Assembly (NCBI GenBank): GCA_016271365.2
Contig: CM057456.1
Location: 886,224,001-886,288,000 of the forward strand
Direction: 5' to 3'
Length of the DNA stretch: 64,000 nucleotides
Source: Neoceratodus forsteri
Lineage: Eukaryota > Chordata > Ceratodontiformes > Ceratodontidae
Shown here: one piece after another, positions 22,441 through 34,019 of the stretch
Position numbering within the stretch: position 1 is the stretch's first letter
How the letters are laid out: each line of letters starts with the position of its first letter
Made by a program: the position numbers and the translations under genes
Notes under the pieces: generated by a model
Databases searched by the model: none
The model's input: the letters and a program-made list of their open reading frames with translations, nothing else
Told to the model about the DNA's origin: nothing

Positions 22441-23010
22441 TGCCCCCCGCATGATTCCAGACCCCGGTAGCCCCCTAAATCAAAGAAGGACCTGGTGGTC
22501 TAGTGGTCCCCCCACCCCCAGCACAAACCCCGACCCCCAGCTGCGTAAATCAAACAAGGACCTAGTGGTCTAGTGGTCCCCCTCAGCACAAACCCAGACC
22601 CCTGGTAGCCCGTAATCGAAGAAGGACCTGGTGGTCTAGTGGACCCCCCAGCACAAACCCCAACCCCCAGTAGCCCCATAAATCAAAGAAGGACCTGATG
22701 GTCTAGTGGTCCCCACCCTCCAGCACAAACCTCACCCCGTAGCCCCAGAATCAAAGAAGGACCTGATGGTCTAGTGGTCCCCCACCCCCGCATGAATCCC
22801 AACCTGTAAAACATTAAGAAAATAAGTTTTACCTGGCAGTCTAGTGATCTCTCCCACCCCCAGCATGAATCCTGACCCCATAAAACTTTACAAGAATAAA
22901 TTTTCCCTTGTAGTCTAGTGGTCCCCAACCCCCCCAGCACAAATCTTGACCCTGTAAAACATTAAGAAAGTAATTTTTCCCTGGTAGTCTAGTGGTCCCA
23001 CCACCCGGCA
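22441..23010. repeat. Minisatellite, ~65-76 bp units (8 copies)
   Basis: GGTCTAGTGGTCCCC or a close variant recurs at about 22496, 22565, 22632, 22697, 22764, 22836, 22911 and 22987, each followed by CCCC runs and CAGCACAAACCC. The first five units carry AATCAAAGAAGGACCT, the last three TAAAACATTAAGAAA, so two unit subtypes lie in blocks. No coding sense. Confidence 0.9.
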
Positions 23011-23249
23011 GTGACACCCCAGCACATCAAAATAGTATCCCACAAATAGAGCCAGCAACCGGCTCAGCCCTCCTCTCACCACCATGACCGGCCGCCGACT
23101 GAGGTAAAAATGAGTGCTACTGTAATGAATGGGCTCCCTTTGTTGCCAATAAATTTTGTTTGTAGCTCTGTCTAGACATTATTGGTTTTTCTGAAAGAGC
23201 AAAAAGTAGAAGCACCAGGATAAGTGTGGTACTATTGTCCAAATAAACA
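23011..23249. other. Unassigned spacer
   Basis: Joins the minisatellite to the inverted repeat. Nothing recognised. Confidence 0.4.
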
Positions 23250-23592
23250 TGAAAATCAAGTGAAAAAGAAAAAGTACCCACACAGCAGAAACTGGAAAAT
23301 ACACTTGCAAATTTGTAACAAAAACGCAGAATTTAATATAAATACAGACATGCATACAAACACACCACGGTGGTTTAAAAAACTAACGTTTCACCTGGAC
23401 CACTGCCAGGCTTCATCAGACCTATGATGAAGCTCTGGCAGTGGTCCAGGTGAAACGCTAGTTTTTTAAACCACCATTGAGTGTTTGTATGCACATCAGT
23501 ATTTATACTAAATTCTGCTTTTTTGTTACAAATACGTGAGTGTATTTTCAAGTTTCTGCTGTGTGTGTGCTTTTTCTTTTTCATTTCATTTT
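23250..23592. mobile_element. Long inverted repeat (~165 bp arms), possible Penelope terminal remnant
   Basis: The arms match at roughly nine bases in ten by eye (left 23250-23424, right 23428-23592) and meet almost without a spacer. Each arm contains CACCTGGACCACTGCCAG or its complement. On the minus strand the left arm reads CTGATGAAGCCTGG, seven bases, CCAGGTGAAAC, resembling a hammerhead ribozyme core with stem II. Penelope-like elements can carry hammerhead motifs and inverted terminal copies, so this may be such a remnant. The right-arm core has lost the leading C. Confidence 0.6.
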
Positions 23593-24112
23593 GTTTTTTC
23601 TGACCATCTTTATTTTGGAACCACCATTCAGCGTTCTGTTTGATTAGTTTTCTTTGTTGAAAGTACATCTATATCTAGTGTGGTGCACATTCCTTCCTGC
23701 GTTGCTTACACTTTATGGAATGCCCTTCTTGTTACATTTCAGCAGTCTAGCTCAGTCATCAATCGCAGTTAAAGATGCTTATGTTCTCCACGGCATGTGA
23801 AACAGTATGAGTTATATATGTATGTATGCAATGGGAGTGGGTTTAAAAATAGAAAATATTTTTGATATTCTTCCTAGATGACAACAGTTAAAGCAACAAC
23901 TCAAAAATATGTTGCTTTTATTCTCATCATAGTAGCTGTCCAGGAATGCACTTATGTCATAAAGACAGCATTATACTGATTGACAGGCCGGTACTACATT
24001 TGGAATGTAGCAGCTGTGCGACTAACCAAAAGCCATTCGTTCAGTAGCCCTCTGGTCAGACATGACTGAGTTGAATGTAACAGTATTGCAGATAAGAGAA
24101 ACATCCATCAGG
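23593..24112. other. Unassigned sequence
   Basis: No gene or element recognised. The right end holds CAGGTTA, repeated as TAGGTTA beyond the far end of the next CR1 and possibly its target duplication. Confidence 0.4.
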
Positions 24113-24219
24113 TTACATAGAAACATAGAATTTGATGGCAGATAAGGACCGCTTGGCCCACCTAGTCTGCCCATTTTCCTACCTAACAGATAAGCTGCAG
24201 ATCATAGTTAACCAACAAC

Positions 24220-27100
24220 TTACTTCCTCCTACCCCCCACTAGGACTGCCTTATGTCTGTCCCATGCATTCTTGAATTCTCCCACTGTTCTTGACTCCAC
24301 AACCTCCTCAGGGAGGCTGTTCCATGCATCCACAACCCTCTCCGTGAAAAAATACTTCCTCACATTACCTCTGAGCCATCCCCCTCTATCTTCAAATTGT
24401 GCCCCCTTGTTCTTGCACATTTCTTTTTCTGAAAGATGCTACCGTCGTGGACTTTGTTGATTCCCTTGAGGTACTCGAAAGTTTCTATCATGTCCCCTCT
24501 CTCCCTTCTTTCCACAAGGGTATACATATTAAGCTCCTTTAGTCTTTCTTCGTATGTCTTCTGGTACAGACCCTGCACCATTTTGGTTGCCCTCCTCTGG
24601 ACAGCCTCCACTCTGTCTATGTCTTTGCAGAGATGGGGTCTCCAGAACTGCACACAGTACTCCAGATGGGGTCTCACCAACTGTCTGTCCAGAGGGATAA
24701 CAACTTCCTGTTTTCTACTATTGATGCCTCTTCCTATGCATCCCAGTATCCCCCAGCCTTCCTTACTGCCTTCTCACATTGCTTGCCCACCTTTAGGTCA
24801 TCTGATTTAATTACCCCAGGTCCCTTTCCATTTTTACTGTTGTCAGTATCTCACCCCCCCATTGTGTACTCTTCCCCTGGGTTTTTGTTTCCCATGTGCA
24901 TTACCTTGCACTTCTTTGCATTGAATCTGAGCTGCCATACATTTGACCATTCCTCCAACCTTGCCAAGTCCCTTCTCATCCTTTCCACTCCATCTTGTGT
25001 ATCAACCCTGTTACAGATCTTTGTGTCGTCTACAAAGAGACATACATTTCCTTCCAGTTCCTCTGCATTGTCACTTTCAAAGACATTAAAAAGGACCGGT
25101 CCCAGTACTGAACCCTGTGGTACCCCACTAGTAACCCTCCTTTCTTCACTGTGTGCTCCATTTACTACTACCCTTTGCGTCCTGCTGTCTAGCCAATTTT
25201 TTATCCAGGCTACCACTCCAAGGTTGGCTAACTTGTGTATTAATCTTTTGTGTGGGACTGTATCAAATGCCTTGCTAAAATCTAGGTAGGCTATGTCCAC
25301 AGCCCCTCCCTGGTCTACTACTTTGGTCACCCAGTCAAAGAAATCTATTAGATTCATCTGACACAACCTTCCCATCGTGAATCCATGCTGCCTTAGGTCC
25401 TGTGCCCCACTGGCTTCTAGGTACTCAACAATTCTTTCCTTCAGAAGTGATTCCATCATTTTCCCTACCACTGAGGTCAAATTAACTGGTCTGTAGTATC
25501 CTGCCTCTGTCCTGCTCCCACTTTTGTAAAGAGGAATCACATCTGCCCTCCACCAGTCCTCAGGTACCACCCCATCCTCCCATGATTTGTTAAAGAGAGT
25601 AGTCAGCGGTGTCACTTGTTCTACCCTTAGTTCTTTTAGAATTGTTGGGTGAATCCCATCAGGCCCCATTGCTTTGTCCACCTTCAATTTTATTAGTTCT
25701 TTCAGAACCCTTTCTTCTGTAAATGGACTGGTATTGACCCCCATCTTCAGAGTGTTTCTCTTGTTTGGCTTAGGTACCTCTCCCTCCTCTTCCTTTGTGA
25801 ATACTGAGCAGAAATATTCGTTCAGTATGCCTGCTTTTTCACTGTCCCCCTCTACCCACATTCCCTCCCCTTTATTAAGCCTCGGTATCCCTCCTTTGGT
25901 CTTTCTTCGCTCTCTAATGTACCTATAACAGGTCTTATCCCCCTTCTTAACAGAACTGGCTATCCTTTCCTCGGTTTGGACCTTTGCTATTCTGAATGCC
26001 TTCCTAGCCTCTTTCTGCTTTAACTGATAAAGTTCTCTGTCCTGCTCCTTCTGTGTTTCCTTATCTTTCCTGAATGCTATCCTTTTCTCCTTAACCTTCC
26101 CTGCCACCTCTTTTGAGAACCATAGCAGTTTTTTCCTTCATTGTGTTTTACTGATTTGCTTTACACAAAGGCTTGTTGCCTCTGTGATGGCTGTTTTGAA
26201 TACTCCCCATTGTTCCTCCACCCCTCCTTCTTGCCTGTTTGCTAGTGCTTTTCTAAGGCACTCTCTCATTTTCCCAAAGTCAGCCCTCCTAAAGTCCAAT
26301 ACTCTTGCTTTTGTATGGCTGTGTTCATTGTGAACCACACTGTTTGGTGGTCGCTTGTTCCCAGATGGCTACCCACCTCTAAATCTGAGATTCTTTCTCT
26401 GTTCCCATTTGAGAGTACCAGGTCTAAGACTGCTCCCTCCCGAGTGGGTTCCAATACTAGCTGTCTGAGGCATGCCCCCTGTAGGGCATCAAGAATTACC
26501 CTGCTCTTGGATGTGCCTGCAGCAAAGGTGCTCCAGTTAACATCTGGCATATTCAGGGCTCCCATCAACAATATCTCCCCTTTTTCTGCCATTCTAAGGA
26601 CGCTTTCTATCATTTCCTTGTCCATTCCTTCCCTCTGAGATGGGGGTCTATATACAACCCCCGTGCGGATTGTGGTGCCATTTCCTGTCTCCAGGGTGAC
26701 CCAGAGTGCCTCATCTACTCCCTATTTACTCTTTAGTTCTGTTGCTTTGATCTCTTCCTTTACATAGAGAGCTACTCCGCCTCTTCCTCCTCCTCCTCCT
26801 CTTTTACCCTCCCTGTCTCTCCTGTAGATTGTGTATCCTGGTATGTTGACATCCCAGTCATGGTTCTCTGTGTACCATGTTTCTGTGACTGCCACAATAT
26901 CCAGGCAACCCTCTTCCATCAAGGCTACTAGTTGAGGGAGCTTGTTACACAGACTATGGGCAGTGGTACTCATCACCCTCCACTTTTTGATAGCCTTACC
27001 CCTTTTAGCCCTATTCCTGTCCTTACTGCCTTTGCCTTTTTTTACATTTACCTCTGTCCTGCTCCCTAATAACTTCTGTACCTTGGTGTTTACCTCACTA
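24220..27100 (-). pseudogene. CR1 ORF2 relic (endonuclease + RT), copy A1
   Basis: The endonuclease begins near 27080 with MSTTAHSLCNKLPQL; the family's usual Asn (as in A3, MSTNARS) is Thr here. VAVTETWYT follows, then MGALNMPDVNW, where the GD pair is GA, and TSDHQTVWF. The RT is open for 418 codons (24851-26107): GPDGIHPTILKEL, YRPVNLTSVVGKM, YLDFSKAFDTVPHKRL, GVPQGSVLGP, and FVDD in place of FADD. The C-terminal region continues to 24220 (HLEYCVQFWRPHL, FFTERVVDAWNSLPEEVV). The altered active-site residues indicate a dead protein. Confidence 0.9.
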
Positions 27101-27169
27101 ATTACCATGTTTTGTGGGGGGAGGCTGGGATTTCCCTGCTCCTTTTCAGTGCCTTCCCCCTTGGCTAGT

Positions 27170-27763
27170 TTAAATGCTTGCCAATGAAGCATTTAAACCT
27201 CTCACCAAGGATTCTGGTTCCCCCCCCCGGGACAGATGCAGACCATCACACCAGAATAGGTCTGCATCCCTCCAGGTGGCTCCCCAGTCCCCAGTGAAGC
27301 CAAAACCCTGAGCTCCACACCAGTTTTTCAACCACTCATTGAATTCCCTGGTGAGGAGTGCCCTAGCATCACCCTTGCCATAGACAGGCAGCACCTCCGA
27401 GAAGGTTACCATATGCCCTACTTGTCTAAGGCCCTTCCCCAAGTCTACAAACTCCTCTTGCACTGCTCTGATCCCATTCCTAGCTAGGTCATTTGTCCCT
27501 AGGTGGACAGTGACATCCAGCTCCCTCCCTTGTGCAGCTCCTCCCACGATCCTGAGGATTCGCTTCCTGTCCCTCCAAGCCGTGGCACCAGGAAGGCACC
27601 TTACCTCTCTCTCCCCTTCCTCCCCCATTTCTACCCCCCTAATGATTGAGTCCCCCACCAGGAGTTGTTTCCTTCCCCTGTGGGGTCCCATGCCACCCTC
27701 CTGTGGGTCTCCTTTGTGAAGGTTCCCAGCATCCTCCTTGGTCTCCACTACATGTGCCTCCAT
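27170..27763 (-). pseudogene. CR1 ORF1 relic (esterase domain), copy A1
   Basis: 197 codons with the SGNH-hydrolase blocks GDSIIR (residues 37-42), HLGTNDLA and DGLHLS, as known for vertebrate CR1 ORF1. The N-terminal zinc-finger part is missing because the element is 5'-truncated at about 27765. The end overlaps ORF2 sequence in another frame. The real role of the esterase in CR1 is not settled; RNA or membrane interaction has been proposed. Confidence 0.85.
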
Positions 27764-28282
27764 AGGTTAGAGCGTATTGTGCTGAAAGATAAAAAAAAAT
27801 GCAGTTTATTTGTTTAACAAATTGACTGCTTGTACTCTCACCAGTTCTGGAATAGATTCCAATTTGTCAATGTCAGTTTTATTTATATGGTTCCCAATCC
27901 CTATGGCTCTAAGGGCTTTACAGTACAAATAAATAAAACAATCAAATAATAAAAACAATAAATAAATAAAACTGACCATAGTTAGCAATAAAGAATCCAG
28001 GCCACAACATACAGTAGATCAAAAAAGTGAGTTTTCAAAGATTTTTTAAAAACAGCCCGAGAAGGAGCACCTCTCACCTCTCGCTGAAGGGCATTCCAAA
28101 GGATCAGAGCAGCCATAGCAAATATCCTACCATCTGAGGATGTTAAGCACAATCTAGAAACAGTGAGATGGTATGCTCCCACTGATCAGAATGTATAACC
28201 AGAACGTATGGAATAGGGAGGTGTTGCAGGTAGCCTGGATCCAGACCATACAGGGCCTTGTACGTCAAGAAGCAAACCTTGA

Positions 28283-28912
28283 CAGCTGGCCCACTGGTGC
28301 AGCAGTTGGATTTCTGCCTGCAACGCCAATGACCCAGGTTCAGGAAAGGACCCGGGACTTGGAGGGCCAGCCAGGGGAGAAGACTTGAGCATCCCATGAC
28401 TGCTCGCCTTCTCCAGGGAGGAGGGAGGGGGTCTGAGCCTCTGCATTTGTTGGCCTCTGGCAGATGCTGGAGGCACAGCAATATGTCGGGCTCCATCGCG
28501 GGAGGGAGCGTGATGGACATCGGCTTCAGCCTTGAAGTTGTGTGACACATCATGCCCCCATGACCAGGAAAGGGGAAAAACAGTCATCCGGCCAACTGGA
28601 TGATGCTTGCTGGGTCCTCCTCTCCTGTATCATGCCCAGTAGGCTGCCTCTTGGGCCACTCCTGTAGCCTCCATGCCTCAGGAACAAATTAAGATGCCAA
28701 GTCTCTCCTCCCCCAAAGCCCCTCCCAGGAAGGGGGGCGCCCAGGCGAAGGGATACGTCCAGGCTGACTGAGGACATAGGAATCAGGAGCAGTGGGCTGG
28801 CAGTGGCAGGGGGACGAGCATGGCTGAAGTAGGGGCCATAGGCGGACTGAAGGAGTGACTGGCCAAATGGCCTGAGGAGGCACAAAAACAAATAAACAAA
28901 AAAATAAAAACC
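28283..28912 (+). mobile_element. Long tRNA-headed SINE (family B), copy 2
   Basis: Starts in CTGGCCCACTGGTGCAGCAG (A-box-like), with CAATGACCCAGGTTCAGG (B-box-like) ~35 bp on, then a ~500 bp body and an AAACAAATAAACAAA-type A-rich tail. Target sequence AAGCAAACCTTGA lies just before it (28270-28282). It is followed directly by copy 3 in the same orientation. At ~630 bp it is the longest copy in the window. Confidence 0.75.
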
Positions 28913-28927
28913 AAGCAAACCGAGTGA

Positions 28928-29422
28928 GCTGGCCCAGTGACACTGAGGGTTGAGACACTGGACACCACACCTCATGCCACACCAGTTACCTGGGTTTGGG
29001 GATAAACCTGGGTCATCGGCAGGTCATCTGGGGGAGGGAGGAGCTGGATCAAGCAGCTGAAAGGCAGATCTCCTCTACTAGGGAGGGATCCGGACGCTCC
29101 TGTCACATGGCTCCCCTCAGGTGGAGGTCTGGGGGCAGCACAGGATGGAAAGCAGTATGATGGGAGGGCATTGTGGGAACCACAGCATGCATGTTCCTCC
29201 ACATGTGGACGTGCGGCCACAACAGGGAAGGGAGAAAACTGGTGGAAAAATGGTGTTGACCAGCAGGATGGCACCAGTCCTCCACAGGCTCCCTACCTGG
29301 TCAGCTGGGCACCTCCATGCCTTCGAGGTAAGACTGAGGTTGACGTGGCTGGGGGGACCAGTGGGGGGGGGCAGTTGATACGGGAAGAGGAAAAACACAA
29401 TAATAAACAAGCAAAAAAAAAC
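28928..29422 (+). mobile_element. Long tRNA-headed SINE (family B), copy 3
   Basis: Head GCCCAGTGACACTGAGGGTT, box-B-like CAGTTACCTGGGTTTGG, body, and tail AATAATAAACAAGCAAAAA. The target-like AAGCAAACCGAGTGA precedes it and AAGTAAACCTTGA follows (29423-29435). L2 protein reads across the whole pair (ISFKV at 29433, then CFLTYKAL at 28280), so both SINEs sit at one L2 site. Confidence 0.75.
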
Positions 29423-31690
29423 AAGTAAACCTTGAAACTGATACGCCACCTGATGGGAAGGCAGTGGAGAGCATGGAGGACTGGCATGATATGCTCAGAC
29501 TGAGATGTCCCAGCAACCAGCTGAGCTACCGTACTCTGAACCAGCTGCAGGTGGTGCATCAGCCTCATGGATAGCTCCAGGTAGAAAGCACTACATTAGT
29601 CCAGCCTAGCTGAAACCAAGGCATGCACTAGTGCTGCAAGGTCAGCCGGCTGAAAATAGGGCTTAATCTGGGCAATATTACAAAGATGACAATAGCTACT
29701 GCAGACAACAGCCAACACCTGGAATTCCAGAGTCAGTCTGGACTCCACACTGACCCCCAGATTTTTCACCCTATCTGCAGCATAAAGGGTCACACCAGCC
29801 AATAAAGGAAGGGCTGTGTCACCAGTAGCTGCTGTAGAACCAGACCAGCCAGGCTATACCAGTAACACCTCATTCTTAGACAGATTGAGCATAAGCCAGC
29901 TGGCCACCATCCAATCCTGGATTTCTTTAAGGCACTCGCTCAGTTCCAGGATAGCCATCCCATTGTCAGGACCACACGACTAATACAGCTGGACATCATC
30001 AGCGTAACAATGAAAGGCCAAGCCGTAGTGTCTAATGAGCTCCTACAATAAGAACATGTACACTGTGAATAACATTGGAGCCAGAATCACCCCCTGAGGC
30101 ATATCACAGCAGAGTGCAGCAGTGCTTGATGCAAAGGAACCAAGAGCAACATGCTGCATCCTGAGGCTTATGTTGGACTCAAACCACCATAACATGGTAC
30201 CTGAGAGCACTACATTATGCCTAAGGTGATCCAGAAGGACCCCATGAGCCACAGTGTCAAATACTAATGATAGGTGAAGAAGGATGAGGACAAAACGATA
30301 TCTACTATCCCTAACTAAAAGGAGACTATGGTGCACCTGGATTAGGGCAGTTTCTATATTATAATGAGGCCAAAAACCAGATTGGATGGGCTCATAGATA
30401 TCATATGTTTCTGGCTGCTGTACCAGCTGTAATGCCACCACCTTCTCAATCAACTTCCCAAAGAATAGAAGGTTCAAGATGGGTCTGTAACTGGAAAGAT
30501 TATCAGGGTCCAAAAAAGCCTTTTAGAGGAGAGGCCTCACCACAGCCTTTTTGAAGGCGATGGAAAGATACCCTCTTGATGGGCATGCCTGATTGATCTC
30601 AACCACAACTGAACTGAGTACATCCCAGCACTCTAAAAGAAGTCTGGTCGACCCAGGGTCCAATGCACAGAAAGTGGGTCACAAACTAGAGAGCACCTGG
30701 GAGATGTTATCCACAGAAACTGGCTCAAACTCATCCCACAGAGACAAACAGCCTACAGGCCACTGAGAATGGACACTATCAGTTGATGATGGGCTGCTCA
30801 GAGAGATCCTAGCCTGGATGGTGGACACCTTGTCCAAAAAGAACCGGTTGAACTCCTCACATTTTACATGAGAAAAAGCTCTACAAGACAGTAGACAGAC
30901 TGGGCTTATTAGTCTGTCAACAGTGTTAAAGAGCTTGGCTGTCCGGTTTCTCCAAGCAGTCATCACCAGTGACAGGAATGCTTTCTTTTTCAGGGTGACT
31001 GCCCACTGATTCTCACCACAGTGAGTTCTCAGCACTAATCTGCCCTCCTCTGAGTGGGACTTCCACCAACAATGCTCAATCCTCTACCCCTTAGTTTTCA
31101 TCCCCCTCAGGTCTGCATCATACCAGGGTGATCTGAAGTATGAAGTCAAGGGGCATACAGGGACCGGCGCTAGGGAGTCAAAAGCAGAAGACAGGGCTAC
31201 ATTATAACACTCCACAGTTGCCTTAACTCCCATTGCACAAGCAGTCTGCGTGCTTGAGATGTCAAGTACCGCCAGGATGCTGAGGCGCCAGATTTTTAAA
31301 ACAGCAGTACCTGACCATCTGCATGGGGGGTTAAATGGGGAGCCACACAAAAAAAAATGAATGACATGATGATCCGACCAAATGACTGGGTCAACCTTGA
31401 CATTGCTAATGTGAAGACCTTTTGAGAAGACCAGATCCAAGGCATGGCCATGCTGATGGGTCCCGGTGGCAACTGCCTACACAAAGCCCAGAGATGACAA
31501 TACCTGAAGGATCTGCATTCCAAAGGAAGCTGTTTCATCATCAACCCAAGCACTGAAATTACCCAAAACCAAAAGCTTAGGTGAGTCCAACAACAGCTCA
31601 GCCATGAAAATTTTGATGTGGAAATAGAAGCGCTCATGAGCTCTTACGATAATGAAGCAGCAGATAATGATAGTCATGTGTTTAGTTTAC

Positions 31691-32409
31691 CATAATCCCA
31701 AAACACATATCAGCAGCTCCTAAAAGATTTTCCTTCATGACAAGACACGTAACAAGTATTTCAGTCTATAGAAAACCTGCCCCAAGGTACTCTCACTGAA
31801 TTTAGTGCTTGTTGCACCTTGTTTCCTTCTGCTGGGTTGCTCAATGCACAGCTTGTCTGACACCAACACTCTCTTCCTGGGTCAATCCAACTGGTATTCT
31901 GCTGGTGTTGTAGTCTCCTGAATGCTGCTCTGATAAGAAGGCCTGTCAGGCTCCACCCTGATCAACACGCCACTGCAAACTGACTCTCATACATGCGCAG
32001 TAATGTGGTTATATGCACAGCAGTGTGGTTATACCCACTTAAGAGGTAATGAATCACAGAATACACTGTAAGAAAAAATTAACCAATGGAAAAAATTTAA
32101 GGTAGCATATCAATTGTAAACAGACAGATGAACTGGCTAGACAGCAGAGCTCAAGACCGCAAAATGGAAGAACATTGTCATATCACAAAATAGTCTGGTA
32201 TAAAATCTAATATTTATAAACCTAATTTCATTGTTTGTCACTCTATTGAACATTCATCTGCTGGGGACCCATTATATACATAAATAAGATACTGTCTTCC
32301 CTGGAATGTCATAAATATGTCCACTTGTTGTCCCTGACCTCAGTGAAGCCTCACTCATCACTCTGCCACTCATGAGGTCACTGAGGTCAACAACAACTTT
32401 GTGAACATA
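31691..32409. other. Unassigned sequence
   Basis: Possible decayed 5' part of the L2 followed by AT-rich DNA. No gene or clear element. Confidence 0.35.
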
Positions 32410-32885
32410 TTTATTATACACATATTAATTGCAAAAAACGTCATTAATGCATCAGTTAGGATTAAAGTGACAAAAGTAGGGAAATGTGGTGTTAAGGTTC
32501 CCAACCCTAACACCCCACCCCAACCTGCAGGCAGCAAGAGGAAAAAACATTACAGTTTGACCTCTCCTGCATCTTTGCACATGAGGCATGGGGTGTAACT
32601 TGGGGTTGCCAACTCTAACACTCACCCCATTCCATCAGTAAATAACCTGAGATGTGTAGAGTACCTGAGAATGGGGTGAGTGTTAGGGTTGACAACATGA
32701 AGGTATACCCCACACCTCATGTATGAAGATGCAGGAGAGGTCAAACCATATTTTTTTTTTTCTGTTGCTGCCTGCAGGGTGGGGGTGGGGTATTAAGGTT
32801 GGGAATCCTAACACCACATTTCCCTACTTTTGTCACTTTGACCATAACTGGTGCATTAACAAAGTTCTTTGCAATTAATTTCCTT
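32410..32885. mobile_element. Foldback element with ~225 bp arms
   Basis: The left arm runs from ATTAATTGCAAAAAACGTCA through GTGACAAAAGTAGGGAAATG, ACCTGCAGGCAGCA and TTTGACCTCTCCTGCAT to AACACTCACCCCATTC. The right arm, 32665-32885, repeats all of these in reverse complement, with a spacer of only ~25 bp near 32652. By eye about 85-90% of bases pair. It has no coding frame, so it is either a large palindromic MITE or a local inverted duplication. Confidence 0.85.
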
Positions 32886-33049
32886 ACTTTTTGAGATATT
32901 GTAGTATAATCATATCCTCATTTGGCTGTGGGAGCATGCTTGCATCTTTCCATAGATGTATACATCTATGTTGGTGTGGAAGCACAGGGCCCTCTTGGCA
33001 CTGTGCTTCTATTTTTGTAAAAACAGCAATTTATGTGCTTCACTGTATG

Positions 33050-34010
33050 TCTTGTTAAAGTTCCAATGTTATCCTACAGGAATTTAGATTTTTTTTAAAC
33101 TTTCATGTGTTTTTTTTTTATATGGCCCTTAAATTTTTTGGGGGAGGGAGATTATGTGCTATTCTAGTAGTACTCATTAAGACCCTTCACTTGATATATA
33201 GATTGTCCCTTAAGTCCAAATATTGATGGAATTATGGCTTGCTGAAGTTCAAATGTCGTAAAAAACTAAGTCCAAGATCATTTTCTTTAAGAAGGGATCC
33301 TTTCTCGTATCAAACAAAAGACTTATACAAAAAAGGATTTCTTCATACAAAAAAAGAATCAGGAAAAAAACTACATCCAAAATCCTTTTTGCATGAAGTC
33401 ATCCATTTTCGTTCGAATAAAAAACCCATACGAAAAAGGATCACCTCATACGAAAAAAGATTGGCAAAAAAACTAAGTCCAAAATCTTTTTTCATATGAA
33501 GGAAGGACCCCTCATACGAAAAAAGAATTGAAAAAAGAATCTAAGTCCAAAATCTTTTTTCCTATGAGGGAGTCCTTTTTTGTATGAACAAAAAAAGCAT
33601 GCAAAAAAGGAGCCCTTCATATGAAAAAAGAATCAGAAAAAAAAAAAAACTAAGTCTAAAATCTTTTTCTGTACAAAGTCATCTTTTTTTGCATGGGCCA
33701 ATTATTTTTTCATATGCCCACATGAAAAAAGAAAATCAGCAGATGAAAAGGGATTTTAACATGTGAAAAAATACATTTCTGGGTCATTTCTTCACAAACT
33801 AAGTGCTGAATCCACCTAACGGGGCCCCGATTAACAAGATACATGTATTGGTGTATGTGCGGGATGTAATTTTTGTGGGTTTTGAAAAAAACATAAACAA
33901 GATGGTGGCCATACAAAAAAAAAATTTTTCTTCCTCATGAAAAAGGATTACCCCATACGAAAAAGGATCTTTTTCAGATGGACCAAATTCCTTTTTCATT
34001 CCAAGCAGCT
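33050..34010 (-). repeat. Inverted copy of the AT-rich composite repeat
   Basis: 33060-33250 is the complement of one 12376-type unit (CTTAAGTCCAAATATTGATG is the complement of the CAATATTTGGACTTAAG motif). It is followed by ~105 bp units with AACTAAGTCCAAAATCTTTT (about 33263, 33369, 33471, 33540, 33648) and CATACGAAAAAAGAAT in both orientations. The two copies are ~21 kb apart and opposite in direction. Reading frames rich in KKS and IRK are compositional. Confidence 0.75.
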
Positions 34011-34019
34011 ATCCAAAAG

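Larger units (their letters stand above)
24113..27765 (-). mobile_element. CR1 LINE subfamily A, copy A1 (5'-truncated)
   Basis: 3.65 kb on the minus strand, from the esterase part of ORF1 to the CR1-type 3' end (ATTCTATG octamer tail, seen as CATAGAAACATAGAAT at the left edge). AGGTTA occurs just outside both ends, a possible short target duplication. Four other subfamily A copies are present (A2 40250, A3 49700, A4 55003, A5 63660). It abuts the 3' end of the L2 element. Confidence 0.9.
27982..31677 (-). pseudogene. L2 ORF2 relic (endonuclease + RT)
   Basis: Reading minus: endonuclease LLVLGNFSAWVDDETASFG (GDFN decayed to GNFS) and WSDHHVIHF. RT: LSSYRPILNLLFFGKLIEKV, GFWPHYNIETALIQVHH, LSLVFDTVAHGVLLDHL, CDMPQGVILAPML and a YADD motif at 29995-30006. 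C-terminal part: RVKNLGVSVESRL, VLHALHCLPIRWRISFKV, then across the SINE pair CFLTYKALYGLDPGYL and AALILWNALQREVRGA. Stops occur throughout, including soon after YADD. Degenerate but continuous in order. Confidence 0.85.
27770..31690 (-). mobile_element. L2 LINE, minus strand, with two SINEs inside
   Basis: From an A/T-rich 3' end at the left (TTTATTTATATGG with AAATAAATAAAAC repeats, including complementary TCAGTTTTATTTAT and ATAAATAAAACTGA) to an endonuclease part at the right. Excluding about 1.15 kb of SINE sequence the element is about 2.8 kb. L2 assignment comes from ORF2 wording. The 5' end is not defined; sequence beyond 31690 may still belong to it. Confidence 0.8.

Noticed and set aside
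22441..23010. Regularly spaced repeats resembling a CRISPR array
   Set aside because: Units are 65-76 bp, diverged along their whole length with no unique spacers, in a vertebrate context; a minisatellite explains them.
24851..26107. 418-codon open frame as a possible host gene
   Set aside because: It is the CR1 reverse transcriptase with FVDD in place of FADD, matching other CR1 copies in the window.
28143..29568. Several overlapping GC-rich frames of 70-140 codons
   Set aside because: They lie in two SINEs and the surrounding L2 and overlap on both strands, without domain signatures except L2 pieces.
33239..33766. Lys/Ser/Phe-rich small proteins
   Set aside because: By-products of the AT-rich array; the repeat unit, not selection, determines the peptide repeats.
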